Shown: in pieces, positions 37,601 through 49,800 of the stretch
Layout: each line of letters begins with the position of its first letter
Position numbering within the stretch: the first letter of the stretch is position 1
From: Syngnathus acus
Taxonomy: Eukaryota; Chordata; Actinopteri; Syngnathiformes; Syngnathidae
Length of the DNA stretch: 64,000 nt
Direction: 5' to 3'
NCBI RefSeq assembly: GCF_901709675.1
Contig: NC_051099.1
Span: 1,672,001 to 1,736,000 of the forward strand
The notes under the pieces: generated by a model
What the model was told of the DNA's origin: nothing
The model's database searches: none
The model's input: the letters and a program-made list of their open reading frames with translations, nothing else
Translations under genes and position numbers: made by a program

Positions 37601-38369
37601 ATGGAAGGGGAAAAACTGAGAAAGGTTCTCTTGGATGTTTGGCTGACATTTATCATCTCACGCCAGCGCTGACAGCAGAGAAGGGAGACGGTGGAGCTCG
37701 GGATGCATGAAACCATTTTGTTTTTTCTTTTATGTTAGTGAGGTCATGCTGTGCCATTGGTGCATTTTAACTTTAACCAACTTGTCGGCTGCCCAAAGTG
37801 TCCTGCTGAAAAAAACTGAGACAAAAGCTTCTTACAGATAAATTCAGTCTCTCACAGGCAGTCTGAGAAAGGCTACTCGATAATCGGGTCAACGAGTTTA
37901 CGTTGAAGGAAGGAAATTGATTCCATGATTAAGCAGCAACCGATAAACTGGGGCTTAACTTATCGGCTGCCTAAAAAGGCTGCCGAAGAATTTGAGAGCG
38001 AAACAAAAGAGACGGAGGAAATTTTAGGAGCGAATTGTAAATAGTGGATGACCTGTAACACATCCCGGTGGAAACTGTCACTGAGTATTTACCACGTCTG
38101 CTTTCTGTTCTCAACTCCCTTGAACTATCTCCATCTGCCCCCTTTCCTGCTGCGCTCAAGCTCTGCTGATGAAATGATGATGAAATACATCCCTACAGTC
38201 TGTTCTCTTGGAGTACTGTAAGTTATTTCCGCTATCCTAACAGTGGGGAATTTGATTGGACTCTGATTGGCTGCTTCCCGTTTGCAAAGAATCAGCCAGG
38301 CAGTCGACTGATTGTTCTCCTCTTGCTCTGTTCTTTTCTTTCCCCTCGGTAATAGTGGGGGAAAAAGTT
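31696..38369. other. intergenic, no gene recognised
   Basis: About 6.7 kb without a recognised gene. It holds a T15 run (35717-35731), a C15 run (36319-36333), an A-run (36378-36391) and several chance frames, the largest being 173 codons at 37098-37619. A moderately CpG-rich stretch sits near 37120-37160 and 37440-37510. None of the frames has a known motif or convincing exon boundary. Confidence 0.5.
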
Positions 38370-38545
38370 TGTCCGACGCCGCTGCGACTCCGTGCCTCAT
38401 CAACTTCAAAGTGAATTCCGCAGTCCTTTTTTTTTTCCCCCCGCCGGCATACTGTGGCATCAGAGCACGGGCCGTCCCAGAGTTGCGGCTCCCCGCGGAG
38501 GGGGAGCAGGTTGTTGCCGCAGCGCTTAATGAAGACCTTGCGTTC
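38370..38545. promoter_or_regulatory. CpG-rich patch, possible regulatory element
   Basis: About 17 CpG occur within roughly 170 bp, including 'GTCCGACGCCGCTGCGAC', 'CCCCGCCGGC' and 'GGCTCCCCGCGGAG'. The 192-codon plus-strand frame at 38312-38890 and the 158-codon minus-strand frame at 38125-38601 both cross it. Overlapping long frames on both strands are what CpG-rich DNA yields by chance, and neither protein has a recognisable domain. A small CpG island or promoter is possible. Confidence 0.3.
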
Positions 38546-39179
38546 GGTGTCATCAACTTTTTCTTGTCTATGAATTTCATCATCAACAAGGACACTGACA
38601 CCTTTGGATTGCTTTGTTTTCTAACCAGAATCTTTTGGTCAAATGTGGAGTCAAACTTTGATCAAACAAAAATACTGTTCGTCATTAAGCGAAAAATAGC
38701 CGTGCTCGTATTTGAGATGCACTTTTTAACGATCGAGAACTTAAGCCTCAGATTTTGGTGCATTTGTGTTTTCTTCCGGCCCACACTGATTTGCGAATCG
38801 GTATTCATCTGGGTCCCATCAGCTTCTCTCAGCTTGCGTCTCCAAATGGATGTTCTATTCTCGAGGCCTCTAAGTGTCTTGTACTTGTGATTGACCGTAT
38901 TCTCTTGCGTCCTCTTTGGTTCGCCTCCTTTGAATTTTCACTGCAAGCTGAGCTGTCAAGCTCCGGCAATTTATTTGTCTGTCTTCAGCCTTAGCCCGGT
39001 GGCTGGCGAGCTCTCGCCATAGAACCCAAGCCCTCTTTGCAATAAACACTTATCTCAGCACCTCCAAAATGTCTGTCTGCATGTGGGTTCCCTAACTGCC
39101 AGAATGAACCATTGGGCAGCTCAGATAAACCGCAGCGCCGCCGCTTGGGTCTACATCACGCAGTAAAAATGAAAAATGA
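38546..39179. other. intergenic, nothing recognised
   Basis: Continuation of the CpG-patch frames into ordinary AT-rich DNA. No feature supported. Confidence 0.45.
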
Positions 39180-39680
39180 CAGAAAGCCAACAAGGGCCGA
39201 TGGGTGGAAAAGTCAAGCATCATAAAAGAGGCTTATTAAAAGGTGACCTTTCCCAACTCCAACACCTATTTTTAACATTTCATAGCAATTACATCTCGGA
39301 ATTCTCTCGCCTGCTCTAATCCCGTCTCAATTACCTCACGCACGCATCTCCTCTTTGTCCTGGCTTTATTCTTAGACGCGGCACTTCATTACATATGCTC
39401 ACATCTATTTTTTTATTTACCTGTTTGCTACAGCATAACCCCCCCCCTTCCTTATGATTGTGAAAGCTACCATAATCACATCAGCCCGGGCATCTGCTGC
39501 ACTACATCCTCCTGCTCGACACCGATAGAAGTGCGGCAGGTTTGTTTTCTGGCAAATGTTAATTATGTAACCAATTACACCATCACAGAGCTGACGCGCC
39601 AAAGCTAAATTAAAAGTGATTGGCTTCATTACTGTGGCCCGAATGCAGCGTGCGCACTGGCCTTCAAGGAGGACCCATTT
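39180..39680. promoter_or_regulatory. candidate conserved non-coding cluster
   Basis: Unique-looking sequence with 'AGGCTTATTAAAAGG', 'GTCTCAATTACCTCACG', 'GTTAATTATGTAACC', 'CCAATTACACCATCAC' and 'GCTAAATTAAAAGTGATTGG'. Paired TAAT/ATTA words in a block without simple repeats resemble developmental enhancers. Texture only. Confidence 0.28.
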
Positions 39681-41339
39681 AAAGTTACTTTACCCCCCCG
39701 GGATGATAACATTTCAATCTGTGGTATGTCATTACACGATGAATTTTCCCTGCATTAGTGCCGCATATATTTCAAGTAAATTGGATTTATGTTCATTTGG
39801 ATGCATGTTTAAATATGCTGTGAGATCTCAACTTTCACACTCCTATAGCCTTGAACCATACAGGCACTGTTTTAACATGAGTCATATTTTTAACCTTCCT
39901 AACTGTAATAAAAGTAGAATCACAACATTGTAAAAGTTGAAATTGACGAAGAGAGCAGTACTCAACACAGCTCAAGTGAAGCATGACAACTGGCCACCAA
40001 TATCCGACTTGCCGCATTATGACGTTTCAAAGCTCCTATTTTAAGAGCCCTACGGCATTTGACTTTGGAGCTACCACTGTATTCTGCTTGTTTGTATTGT
40101 TCCGCCCGATCGCTCGGGCGTATTTGAACAACCTTTCAAGCTACAAAAGGCCAAAATCTGCATAAATCGTTTGCTCTTCACAGTCAACTTGCGTGCACCA
40201 TCATACACTCTGATTCAGACTCTGAGTCAGGCGTCCTGTCCGTAGAGTATGAAAAAAAAATAAGAGTAATCCATAATGCGTTATCCCAAAAGGTGCTGTA
40301 CTGTATAAGTTATGTTTAACCCAAGCATGGTTGCAGTTTTGAATGAAAAGCAACTCGAAATGACAAATCCATGAGAAATAGTAAATGCAGAGTCAGTGCA
40401 ATTCATGGAGGCAGCCACATTCATCACTGCCTATTCACCATTCACTGTAGTATTGGGACGCATTATCAAGAGTCCCACTGTTATTTATCACTTAGGAGTC
40501 CCTCAAACATCTGCACAAAAGACAAGCTTACAACAAAAAAACATTTGCATTTGAGCCAAAACTGCAGACGAAAAAACACCAGCCTCCAAGCCAAAAGGGG
40601 GAAAAAAAAAACATTAAATGATAATTGTAAGAAATCTTATCTCGACCATTATATGATCATGTTGGGTGATGTGAGATGACATTTTGCATTCCAAACACAA
40701 CTATTGATTAAAATGTTTTGGCATAGAAAAAAACACTTTCCCAGAGTTGTGCAAATCACAAGTAAAAGGCAGATGGGAAATCATCCATTTTCGTTGTCAT
40801 ACTTCCAGAAGTAAATTGAAATTTAAAAGCGTGCTGAAGTGTTTATGAACAAATGTAATGAAAAACCATGTTGGGATGTGTTAATCAAATCCAGAGAGAA
40901 TTTCACAACAGTAGCAGAGGGGAAAGCCATGAGGGGAAAGATTAGATGGATGAATTTCAACTAAATGTTTGTGATGAATACAAAAAAAAAAAATAAGCAT
41001 CACTGATTGAGGACTTCACCATTGTGAAGTCGAGAAAAGTCATTCTGTAGCGCTTTGTTTACTTTTCTTGCAAATTGTCCTTATCAGGCACCAAAGGTGG
41101 CAATTTAGAGGCCAGCTGGGATTCATTTTGGGATTTTTTAAGCAAAAGATCCTCCAATGCCCATCCCAAGCCTCTCAAATTAAATTCGCCAACACATCCA
41201 GTAAACGATGCTCAAATCCCGACCAACCCATCAGGGAATTACAGAATGTCGAAGCTAGCGTGTCTCCAAATGTAGCTAATCCCTTTTAATCAAGAGTGTG
41301 CAAATGTGCTTCAGTCAGATCTGATTTTCAGACACCATC
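39681..41339. other. intergenic, nothing recognised
   Basis: AT-rich DNA with poly-A runs near 40251 and 40602-40611. No gene recognised. The 102- and 105-codon frames here lack any motif. Confidence 0.5.
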
Positions 41340-41470
41340 AACAAACAACTTTCACCCCGCGGAGATTAAAAGGCTGATTGGTGTTTCGAGGGCCCCGACG
41401 AACATCATCATTACAGATCACGTTCCTAATTTAAGAGGCTCGCACCATATCTGCTGTATCATGTAAACAG
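41340..41470. promoter_or_regulatory. candidate conserved non-coding element
   Basis: Compact, unique-looking block: 'CGGAGATTAAAAGGCTGATT', 'CATCATTACAGATCACG' and 'CCTAATTTAAGAGGC'. Its balanced composition contrasts with the AT-rich flanks. No frame of interest. Confidence 0.25.
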
Positions 41471-43974
41471 AGATACTGAATTTGGGGACATTAGTCAGGC
41501 CTTATACACAATTATACAAGCGTGAGTCACAACGTTTTAATATGCTATGTGATTCTCATTCACACTCTGTGACCCACTTTTCTTGAGTTTGTCACTTGAA
41601 CATAATGACAACGTGAAAATAGGAGTCACTCATCTTGTCCAGCATTGGAACATTAGCCTGCTCAAGGGTGGAAAACATAAGATTAAGCCAGAGCTTTGTG
41701 GGCTGTTTTCAAAGTCTGCCTGCGCAAGCTACTTAGTCTAGTCGCTGAGCTTTCGTCATAAAAAAAAAAAAAAAGTAGCAGTAAGTAAGTGACTGAATTA
41801 TTCCAAGGCTCTGAATAATTTCCCCGTCTACACGCCCCCCCGGTTGACCTAGTTGGAAAGACAAAGCAGTCGAAGAATCCCTCTGACATTCCGTTTGTTT
41901 GAAGTTAAGTGACTTCTTTGAGGAGTTGGGTTTGATAGCAGGTACACAGCATGACACCGACTTGATCAAGGTCCGATTCTACCTGGAGCGACGGCGCAGG
42001 AAAGGGGAAGTGACCGTGACGAAGGATGAAGAGGGGGAGTGGAGGGATAGAGATCTGGGGGGAGCATGAAGGGAACGTTTCCCCGGCCTGCTTCAGTGTG
42101 ACCGCCTCGCTAAATTAATTCTGTGCAGCAACTGCAAAAATGGAAATGGAAAAATATCAATACTTGTATATGATGTGCACGAGATCAGCAAACTAAACTA
42201 AAGCTAGCCTGTCTATGGTGCTCCCCATTGAATGTTAGCATTTAGGTAACGGACTTGATGCTCGGCTACTGAAATTGGCATAATGTTCAATGTACACAAA
42301 ATCAACAAAGTAAGATGGAACTGAAAATATTGTTGGTGTCATCAGTTGCTCCTAATGTTTCTTTAATAGTCCAATAGTTGATGACTCAGGTGCAAAGTAC
42401 ATTCCTTCATAATACTTTAATCAAAAATATTCTCCTCTAAACTTTTCTTAATCTCAGTGTCTGTTCCCTCTGAAAAAATATTTGTAAGCACTTCTAAAAC
42501 AATTCCAACATGACACATGACCCAACACTGCCCCCTTAAGGACAAAAAAGGGGTAAAGAGGTTGGGGGGGCTTGCATTTTTATTTTATTTTTTTAAAGTC
42601 TAGGTATGATAAGTAAAACAAGTAAAATAGGTACACAATCAAAAGGATTAGATGACAGACTGGCAAGAAGATTTATGAGTGCAAGGGGAAAAGGCCCCTT
42701 GTTAACATTGGTGCTCTTCTTTTTATGCCAAGTCATTCAAGGGGAGTTGGGTTTAGTGCCACATGGGTGAAAGTGGACTTTTAGAACTATGCAAATGCAG
42801 CTCCACTTTTATACCCACTCTAATCGGATGCGACGGTTTATTTTCAAACCAATCACTTTAAGAAATGACTTCACAATGACCAACCCAATCCCAAGAATGC
42901 AATCTTTTCAATTTCTGTTCCTAATGCATCATTTGAGCCCTGTGCAAAGCATCCTGATCCTTCACGCAAGATCGCCTCATCTCAACTGAACTTGTCGGAC
43001 TTTGTCGTGGCTGTCCCAGGATCAGTTGGCGTCGTAAAAGCCGTGACTGGATGTGGCGAGAAGTGACACGAATGTCAAATGAGTCAGCGTGGTGAGGACT
43101 GAATGCAACGTGCATCAACAGTGATTAAGATGACCACTTAGCCAATTTACTGCTGCGCTGCGTGTTGAGCATGCTGCATCGAACCCTGTCAATCACTCAT
43201 GCGCATTCTCGCCTGCACATTATGGCTTTGTAACTTTTCAGTTTTTGAATAGTGCAACATTTTAAAAAGGAAATGGTCACAGACTGTCATGACAGACGAG
43301 CGGTGCAAATCTGTCTCTCTAGTGATTGTATTCATCGTTATTAATTTAAAACTGATTCTGGAAAGTAGGCCAGCTTTAATTGAATCCCAGAGAAAAAAAG
43401 AAATCTTTTAATTTGGTCATCCTTAGGCTCAGCATGTGCGGTTTGAATTTTGTTAGCAATGACTGTATGTGACCTGCTTATCAATTACGAGTAACCATCA
43501 CAGTAAGCCTAAGGTTAACATTGACTTGGTCTTTTGAGGAAAGAAAAAAAAAAATACAAAGAGAGATAAAATAGCTCTTTTGCTCAACTGACTTTTTTTC
43601 TGATTGGATCAATGCTTAGGAAAGGAAGGCGCAATGAAGTGAAGAGAGTAATGACAACATTGTTGCCATGGAGCACGGCAGAGGGAGAACAGACAAAGAA
43701 GGAATTTGTTATATTCTACTCCACTCAAAGCTTCAAGATATGAATCCATATTTTACTGCCACAGTAATCTCTAGTTTGGCCTCTCCAAGTTATCCATATT
43801 AGACCTCTTGTTGTTTTCTTCTTCCCTGGTGTGACTTCAAAATGAGAATTTAAGAAAGTGCCAATGGCAAGTTATGTGATCCATAACTAATTACCCCAGC
43901 AAGTAAGACAAATGTATTCTCGGTGCATATTGAAGTTAAAAGGACACTGTCTTCAAGGAATATCATAAAATAAA
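41471..43974. other. intergenic, nothing recognised
   Basis: No gene recognised. An A14 run lies at 41761-41774 and a T-rich tract near 42575-42597. A partial CTCF-like word occurs near 42526 but fails at several positions. Confidence 0.5.
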
Positions 43975-44225
43975 ACGTGGTCATGCGCGCATATGGCGCT
44001 AAGGTAAAGTCATCAGGCAGCGTCCTAAACCGTACGGTAAAAGCTCGGTCCCTGCGAGATACTTTTGCCAGACAATAAAGTCTTTACAGCCGTGACCTTC
44101 CTCCATAGCCCTTTGCTGCGTTGCGGCACATACTCTCCATATTTAATGCCTACGGAAGCGACATACATTTTAATTAGCGACGGCCTTTTGACAGTCGCTA
44201 TCCTCTAGCCATGAATCGAGTTCTC
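43975..44225. promoter_or_regulatory. candidate conserved non-coding element
   Basis: CpG-containing, unique-looking block with 'GCGCGCATATGGCGC', 'CCGTACGGTAAAAG', 'CATATTTAATGCC' and 'TTTTAATTAGCGACGG'. It has no repeats and no frame of interest. Enhancer by texture only. Confidence 0.25.
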
Positions 44226-44791
44226 TGCCTCCTGCAGTCAACAGTGTGGTAATCCTATTTGCAACACGCGCATTGGCGCGACTGCCAAGGAAAGCTGAGA
44301 AGACAAGCTGCCGTCTACTTTAGTATAGAGCAAAGTAACAGTGTAGTGAGGTAAAGCGCCAGCAATACGCTACATATGGAAACAGGATGAGGTTGGGGAA
44401 GAGATGGCTTGGGCTAAGTCAATAAAATGGAAGCCCAATCAGATTAAACCGTCATTCTTTTGGGGCACTCAGGCCCATCGAACTTTTCTTCCTTCTCCGA
44501 GATCCTTCCCGTCAGACTAAGAGACAATAACCTAAGAGGATAGTTGGCGGCAGTCAAACACTTTGTCTTTGGCTAACTTCCAACGGCCGCGCAAATGTTA
44601 CAAACGTATCCAAGTGTGCCTTGTACGCTGGTGCTGTCAACGCCGCTCCGGAACGACAAGGACGCTGACTCAGATATCATCTCACAATTTCCTCCACGTT
44701 GTTTACCAGTCTGGGCCGCATCGTTGACAGAGTCGGAGGAAGCCTGAACTTTATCACCACTTTAGAATATACTCAATCACATGATTTACAA
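44226..44791. other. intergenic, nothing recognised
   Basis: Ordinary unique DNA. No feature seen. Confidence 0.45.
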
Positions 44792-44912
44792 TCTGTCCGG
44801 GGTGTACCCCACATATCGTAGCGGGTTCGATTCTCATGTGTCTTGTCATTACACAAGTTCACGTGACACTTGCTGCAGTTATCGCCCAACGTCAGCTGGG
44901 ATGGACTCTCAC
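44792..44912 (+). repeat. worn fish interspersed repeat (RTE-like 3' region) with internal insert
   Basis: It begins 'CTGTCCGGGGTGTACCCC' and ends 'CGCCCAACGTCAGCTGGGAT', both hallmark parts of the common fish repeat also seen in opposite orientation at 11061-11125. In the usual order these parts lie only a few bases apart. Here about 65-70 bp separate them, including a B-box-like 'GGGTTCGATTCTC' (44823-44835). Either this is a variant subfamily or a small sequence has inserted. Confidence 0.6.
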
Positions 44913-46578
44913 TCACTGAACAAACGGGACATGTGAAGACCTGACCAACCTCATTATCACATATTAAATCCGTCTTAATGCAAGTTACTCAAATAACAAT
45001 ATGAGGGTCATTCATACGACATAAAAGGAAAGGCAAAAAGATTAAGTATGAAAGCAAAGCAAAGGTCGATAACACCACATTTGTATTCTCAACGGAGGCT
45101 CCACAGCAGGCCTTGTAAACCTTTAACAAGCCCATGACCCTACTTTTAATATCAACAATTCAGCAAATGGTGGCAATTAACTGTGAAATGGAGTGTGGCA
45201 TTATTTTAAAATCTACAGTCGAGAGCATGGAAGTTCAGCAGCACGTGTAACAACCATGAACATTCGTGCCACCGTCGTGTCATCTGTGATAGAAGTCATT
45301 GGGGAGGTCGACGAGAACACTGTAAATGCCTACAACCAACTTAGTCCTACTTTCAAGTAGGTCAAACGCTATTATTGCACACGGTTCACTCCATAAGAGT
45401 ATTGTTATTTTGCGCAAATTGGATTTTAGCAAGCTTGTATACAAATTCCTCCACTACGCCATCTTGGGTGGATCTTTATTTCCCACCGAGCACCCAGACA
45501 AAATCACGTCAGGAATCGTTTATCAAATCGTAGTCTTACAAGGCAGATGGAACTACCTGGGTAATCAAACACAAATCAAATTATTCCTACCAAAAAAAAA
45601 AAAGGAAAGAAACCCCTCCCTGGCTTGAATCGCCGATACAAAAACTCTTCAGCTCCATTTGATGTGGCTGCCAAGACAATCAGCGAGCAAGCAGCTATTA
45701 AAACCAACAGGATACTTTGCGTGCCAAGTTAGACACTTTTGCAGATGAAAGCTCCCTCACAGGTAGAATGGAAGCCCCTCAGTGACACAAATACAGACAA
45801 GCACCGTTTCGTCGTCTCCTCGCGAGCGTGCAGCGGAGGATTTGCCAAAATGCGCCGCGTGTAATCCCCGCACAAGGTAAACACACCACAGAAGGGGTTA
45901 TTTGGAAGCCAGGGAACAGACTCCACTCTCATCTGCTGGCGCTTTGAACGCTGAGGAACGGCAGAGCGCGCATCCAGTCGGGACAGGGAGCAAGCATCCG
46001 TTTGGAGCCTTGGCCCCATTTAGGTGTCTGTGCACAATGGAACGTCCTGCTTCTGTCTTGTCCTATTTCTCAGTCTGACTAACTTTTCTTTCTCAGTGAC
46101 AACATATGTAGTGAATCTTTAATGGATGTGGGACTTCAAGGGGACACATGAGAAGTTCTATCAAGACGGCTGATGTAAAACTTAGAAAAGTTATCAAAGA
46201 GTGAAAGCAAAAGTTGAACCCATGACTGATCCTTGAATCATTTCTCGGAGGCAAAGCCAAAATCTATCTTTGGAACAGCTCGTGTGATGGAGCAGTCTTC
46301 TTTGTGCTCTCAGTGCTCCTTTTTGTCAAACGTCATTGGCTCAAATGCCTAAAAGGTCATCTACGGTCGAGGTTTCAATACAGATATACTCAAATTGAAA
46401 AGTAAAATGGCCACTTCTTGCAAAGCTGGGTGGACTAGATAATAGATGACACTCAGCACGGTCAGTTGTCAGATGTATTGCAAACATCTGCTTTCAAATC
46501 AATAGTAGACAAAGGAAAGTTCCTTTCTGAAAGCTTTATGCGTCAACTTGACAAAAAGGAATAAAAGAAAGAAGGTGC
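44913..46578. other. intergenic, nothing recognised
   Basis: No gene recognised. The 100-codon frame at 45326-45628 and the 96-codon minus frame at 45729-46019 lack motifs. A poly-A run lies at 45593-45603. Confidence 0.5.
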
Positions 46579-46597
46579 CACACACACACACACACAC
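46579..46597. repeat. (CA)n microsatellite
   Basis: About nine CA units. Confidence 0.85.
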
Positions 46598-46689
46598 CTG
46601 AGTCAAGGAAAGAGCAGCATGGTTATTAGCCTTTGAAACATTAAAAGTGCTGATGCGTGCTATCGATTTCTATCTTTCATCTGTTCGAT

Positions 46690-46890
46690 GGGGCGAATGC
46701 ATGCATAATGACAATTACAGAGGGCTCTGATCTCTAATCTGCAGGCGATTCATTTTTGTCGATCCGTTCATTTATATTCATTAGCTCAAACGTAGCGTTC
46801 CCGTCACGCCGCCGAGGTGGGTTTTTGCTTTTGTACTGGAGCGCCTCACCGCCGCTTTGTTTATATCTTTGCGCCCATCTCGTAAAACCC
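46690..46890. promoter_or_regulatory. candidate conserved non-coding element
   Basis: Unique-looking block with 'GCATGCATAATGACAATTAC', 'CTGATCTCTAATCTGCAGG', 'TTATATTCATTAGC' and then a CpG-rich shoulder 'CCCGTCACGCCGCCGAGG'. The dense homeodomain cores and clean composition make it one of the stronger enhancer candidates here. Not tested by alignment. Confidence 0.3.
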
Positions 46891-49800
46891 CGAGCCAGTA
46901 TCTCAAGGAGGGTCACCTTGTCTGGCACGGGTTCCCAACTCTTGATGGAGAAAATAGCTGCCTCATCTCTTTTTGCAACTTCACTTTGGTTTCATCATTG
47001 AAAACAAAACATCAAAAAAAAAAAACCAAGTGCAGTAAATCATGGCGTTTATTATGATTTCATCAGAGTTGCCGCCAGAGGAAGCAAACGCGTCGGAGAA
47101 TGAGAATGTTTCCCGAGGAGAGACAAAAAGCAAAACAAGAACCTTTGAGGTTTCACCGATGTCTGACCTGGAAAACTGAGTGAAGATTTAACTGCAGTTT
47201 TTAGACATGCTGACATTAAACACTTGTGCTGTCTATATTTATGATGTTTGTTCAAACTTTTTTGTCTAACTGCTAGGTAACCTTGAATCGGATTTATGAG
47301 GAAATATCGTAAATATTTATGTGGAATGATAAAATGAAACAATGTTCTGTGACTGACTTAAGCTTGTTAAAATGTTTTTGAAGGTTCGTGATGAAATAAA
47401 AATTCAAAATTAACAAATGGCAAATTTGGAAGGCTCTTCAAAAGACAAACTTCAGCTTTGCCGTTTATCTTTAAAGAGGGTGATGAATAAATGACAGTGT
47501 AACAAAGCGGGGGGCGGGGATCAATTACAATAATGGCAAAAGTAAGACATGATGAATAATCAGTGCGCCATTCTTCTTGGGACCTGACTCATCATGGTTG
47601 AAGTGCTACGGGCAGCTAAAATTGACTTAGGTTTGATGAGTGACCTATTGATGAGATAGATGTAAACAAATGTCATCTGTCAAAGAAAAGCCTGACAGCC
47701 ATAAAAGAAAAAAACAGACTTGAAGCACCTCATCACAGTTGGAATCAAGTGGCAAGATTCCCAATCCATTTAAGCACACGTCTTCCATGCCACATTCCCA
47801 TCTTGCCAATTTCAAGTTCAGGAATAGTCAAATTGAAAAAAAAGTGCCAGAATTAAACGCTATCAGCAGAGGAGGAGAGGCAAGCAAAAAATATATATAA
47901 TTACAGCATGGAGGCCAGCTCAAGCGTGTTCAAATCATCCATTGTGAATGACTTGTCAGCATTTCAATTATGCAGACTTTGTTCGTGTGAGTTGACGGAG
48001 CCAGTGTGTGGGTGGCTTTGACTGGGGGTGTCATTTGTGACTTCCACAATCATTTGTCACTAAATTAGCCCTGACAATGTTAAACCAAAATCGGCTGATT
48101 TGAGAACCATGATTCTGTCACTCAATCATCCAAAGGGTGAGAGCGACTTCCTCAGCTTCAAGTACCAAAAACCATACTTCATTTTACGATAAAGATTTTT
48201 TTTCCCCCTGATCTGCATTGCCGGTAAAATGGACACTGCTCCCTGCCAAAGCACTTCATTATCAGCAGTTCATTTTCTTTAGGGACAGGATTTCGAGGTG
48301 TCATCCAGGGATACTGGGTGTCGGCTTTTGTGGATCTCAACTATGATGGGGGTCCTAAAACTGCACCGCCTGACGCAAGACACTTGTTGAAGCAGACTTG
48401 GGGCGAGCACTTCAGTAAAAACAGTAGGTATCAAAGAAGAAGGTTGATTCCCTCAGAAGAATATATGAAGAAGAGGGCGATGGAAATTTCCACTCAAGTA
48501 TTATGAAGGACCCTCAGGGAGCGAGGTGGATCAGAGAAGTCCGCTGACAGAACCTTCAAAAGCATTCTGATGTGGAGGCCAAAAAGTCAACCTTTGCTGA
48601 CAAACCCGCTTTATGAGCTGATGAAGCATTTAGTCCCGTCTTTGACCAATTTTCTCCCTCAAGAAGCTGGGATTTGCTGCTTCCCGTGCTGCTTCCATCC
48701 AAGCACGTCTTTGCTTGGCCATGGCCTGTTTTGTATTCTACGTGTGACGGGTGGTGGCATCCTGCCGCTAGCCAGCCTATTCTATCGACTTCACAAAAGG
48801 GCGAGAAAACAAGCTTGGTTCGATGTCAAAGTAAGATTGCTTCCACAGCAAAATGGTCTAGACTGCGAGATGACTCATGACAACTCTTGAATTCCAATCT
48901 GACGGTGACGTAATTTCACAATTATGCAAGCAAAACATTTGATTTCTTTCTCGTCCTCGCCCCTCTCATTGCAACTTTCTGCCGTGAAAGTGTATTTTCT
49001 TAACACTTTTGCACACCCAATTCCGCTGTCACGGTATAAACCACATTAGATGGAGAATATGAGGTGGGGGAAGCGATAGCTTTTCAGCCATGACAGCTTT
49101 TTGATATACGCCGTGTTGCTCGTTCATATGAACAAACAAAAGTGTTTTATATTCAGAAAGTCACACGCAATTGCGCAAACGCTCCGGGGCTGCTACAAAC
49201 AAACATATGAGCCTGCATACATTATGTGTACTGTATAAGATTAAAGGGACAAACAGTAATTCAGCAGTGCTGTTTGTGTTATGTTACATATCCAGCAAAG
49301 GCTTTAAATAATTCACTGATTACTGGCACAGGCACATTAAAAGTACTGAAAGGCTCTTGTGGTTAGGATGCTTAAGAGACATTATGGTAATGATTGCAAT
49401 GGTGCAAGTAAATGGGTCAAACAAATTATGCAAGAGGTGAGATTGTTTTTTTGTCTTTTTGGATACATTTGGAGTCAAGTTAAGCATGGATAACAAAGCG
49501 AAGCGCAAATTAAATAGACAGTTGTGATGGAAAAGTCTCACAGAACACAAATATTTCAAACTTGTCGAGATCAAGGTCATGACGGATGATGGGCAGTTTT
49601 GCAGGCTGCAGACAGCTGCTTTAATCTTGGCATCAAAAAAGGTGGAAGGAAAGAAATATATGAAAGGATGCCTTCTCTCCTCTCCCAGGTGTGTTCGGAA
49701 TGAAGTAGAAAAGTCCCATCACATAAGACATCATTACCGGACCTCCACGCACTATCACAGGCGAGGGTGCTACAAAGTTGGTGAGCGAAAAATGGATATG

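Noticed and set aside
37098-37619. 173-codon plus-strand frame
   Set aside because: Overlaps two other plus-strand frames in different phases, has no motif, and its composition follows the local DNA.
38312-38890. 192-codon plus-strand frame
   Set aside because: No recognisable domain, overlaps a 158-codon frame on the other strand, and crosses a CpG-rich patch that depletes stop codons. Most likely chance.
44823-44835. tRNA B-box-like GGGTTCGATTCTC taken as a tRNA gene
   Set aside because: No A-box upstream at the proper spacing and it lies inside an interspersed repeat. Reported only as part of that repeat.
48318-48506. 62-codon frame that looked exon-like (DLNYDGGP...)
   Set aside because: Reads protein-like at first glance, but I cannot match it to any family and it has no convincing acceptor and donor pair. 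Kept out of the CDS list.
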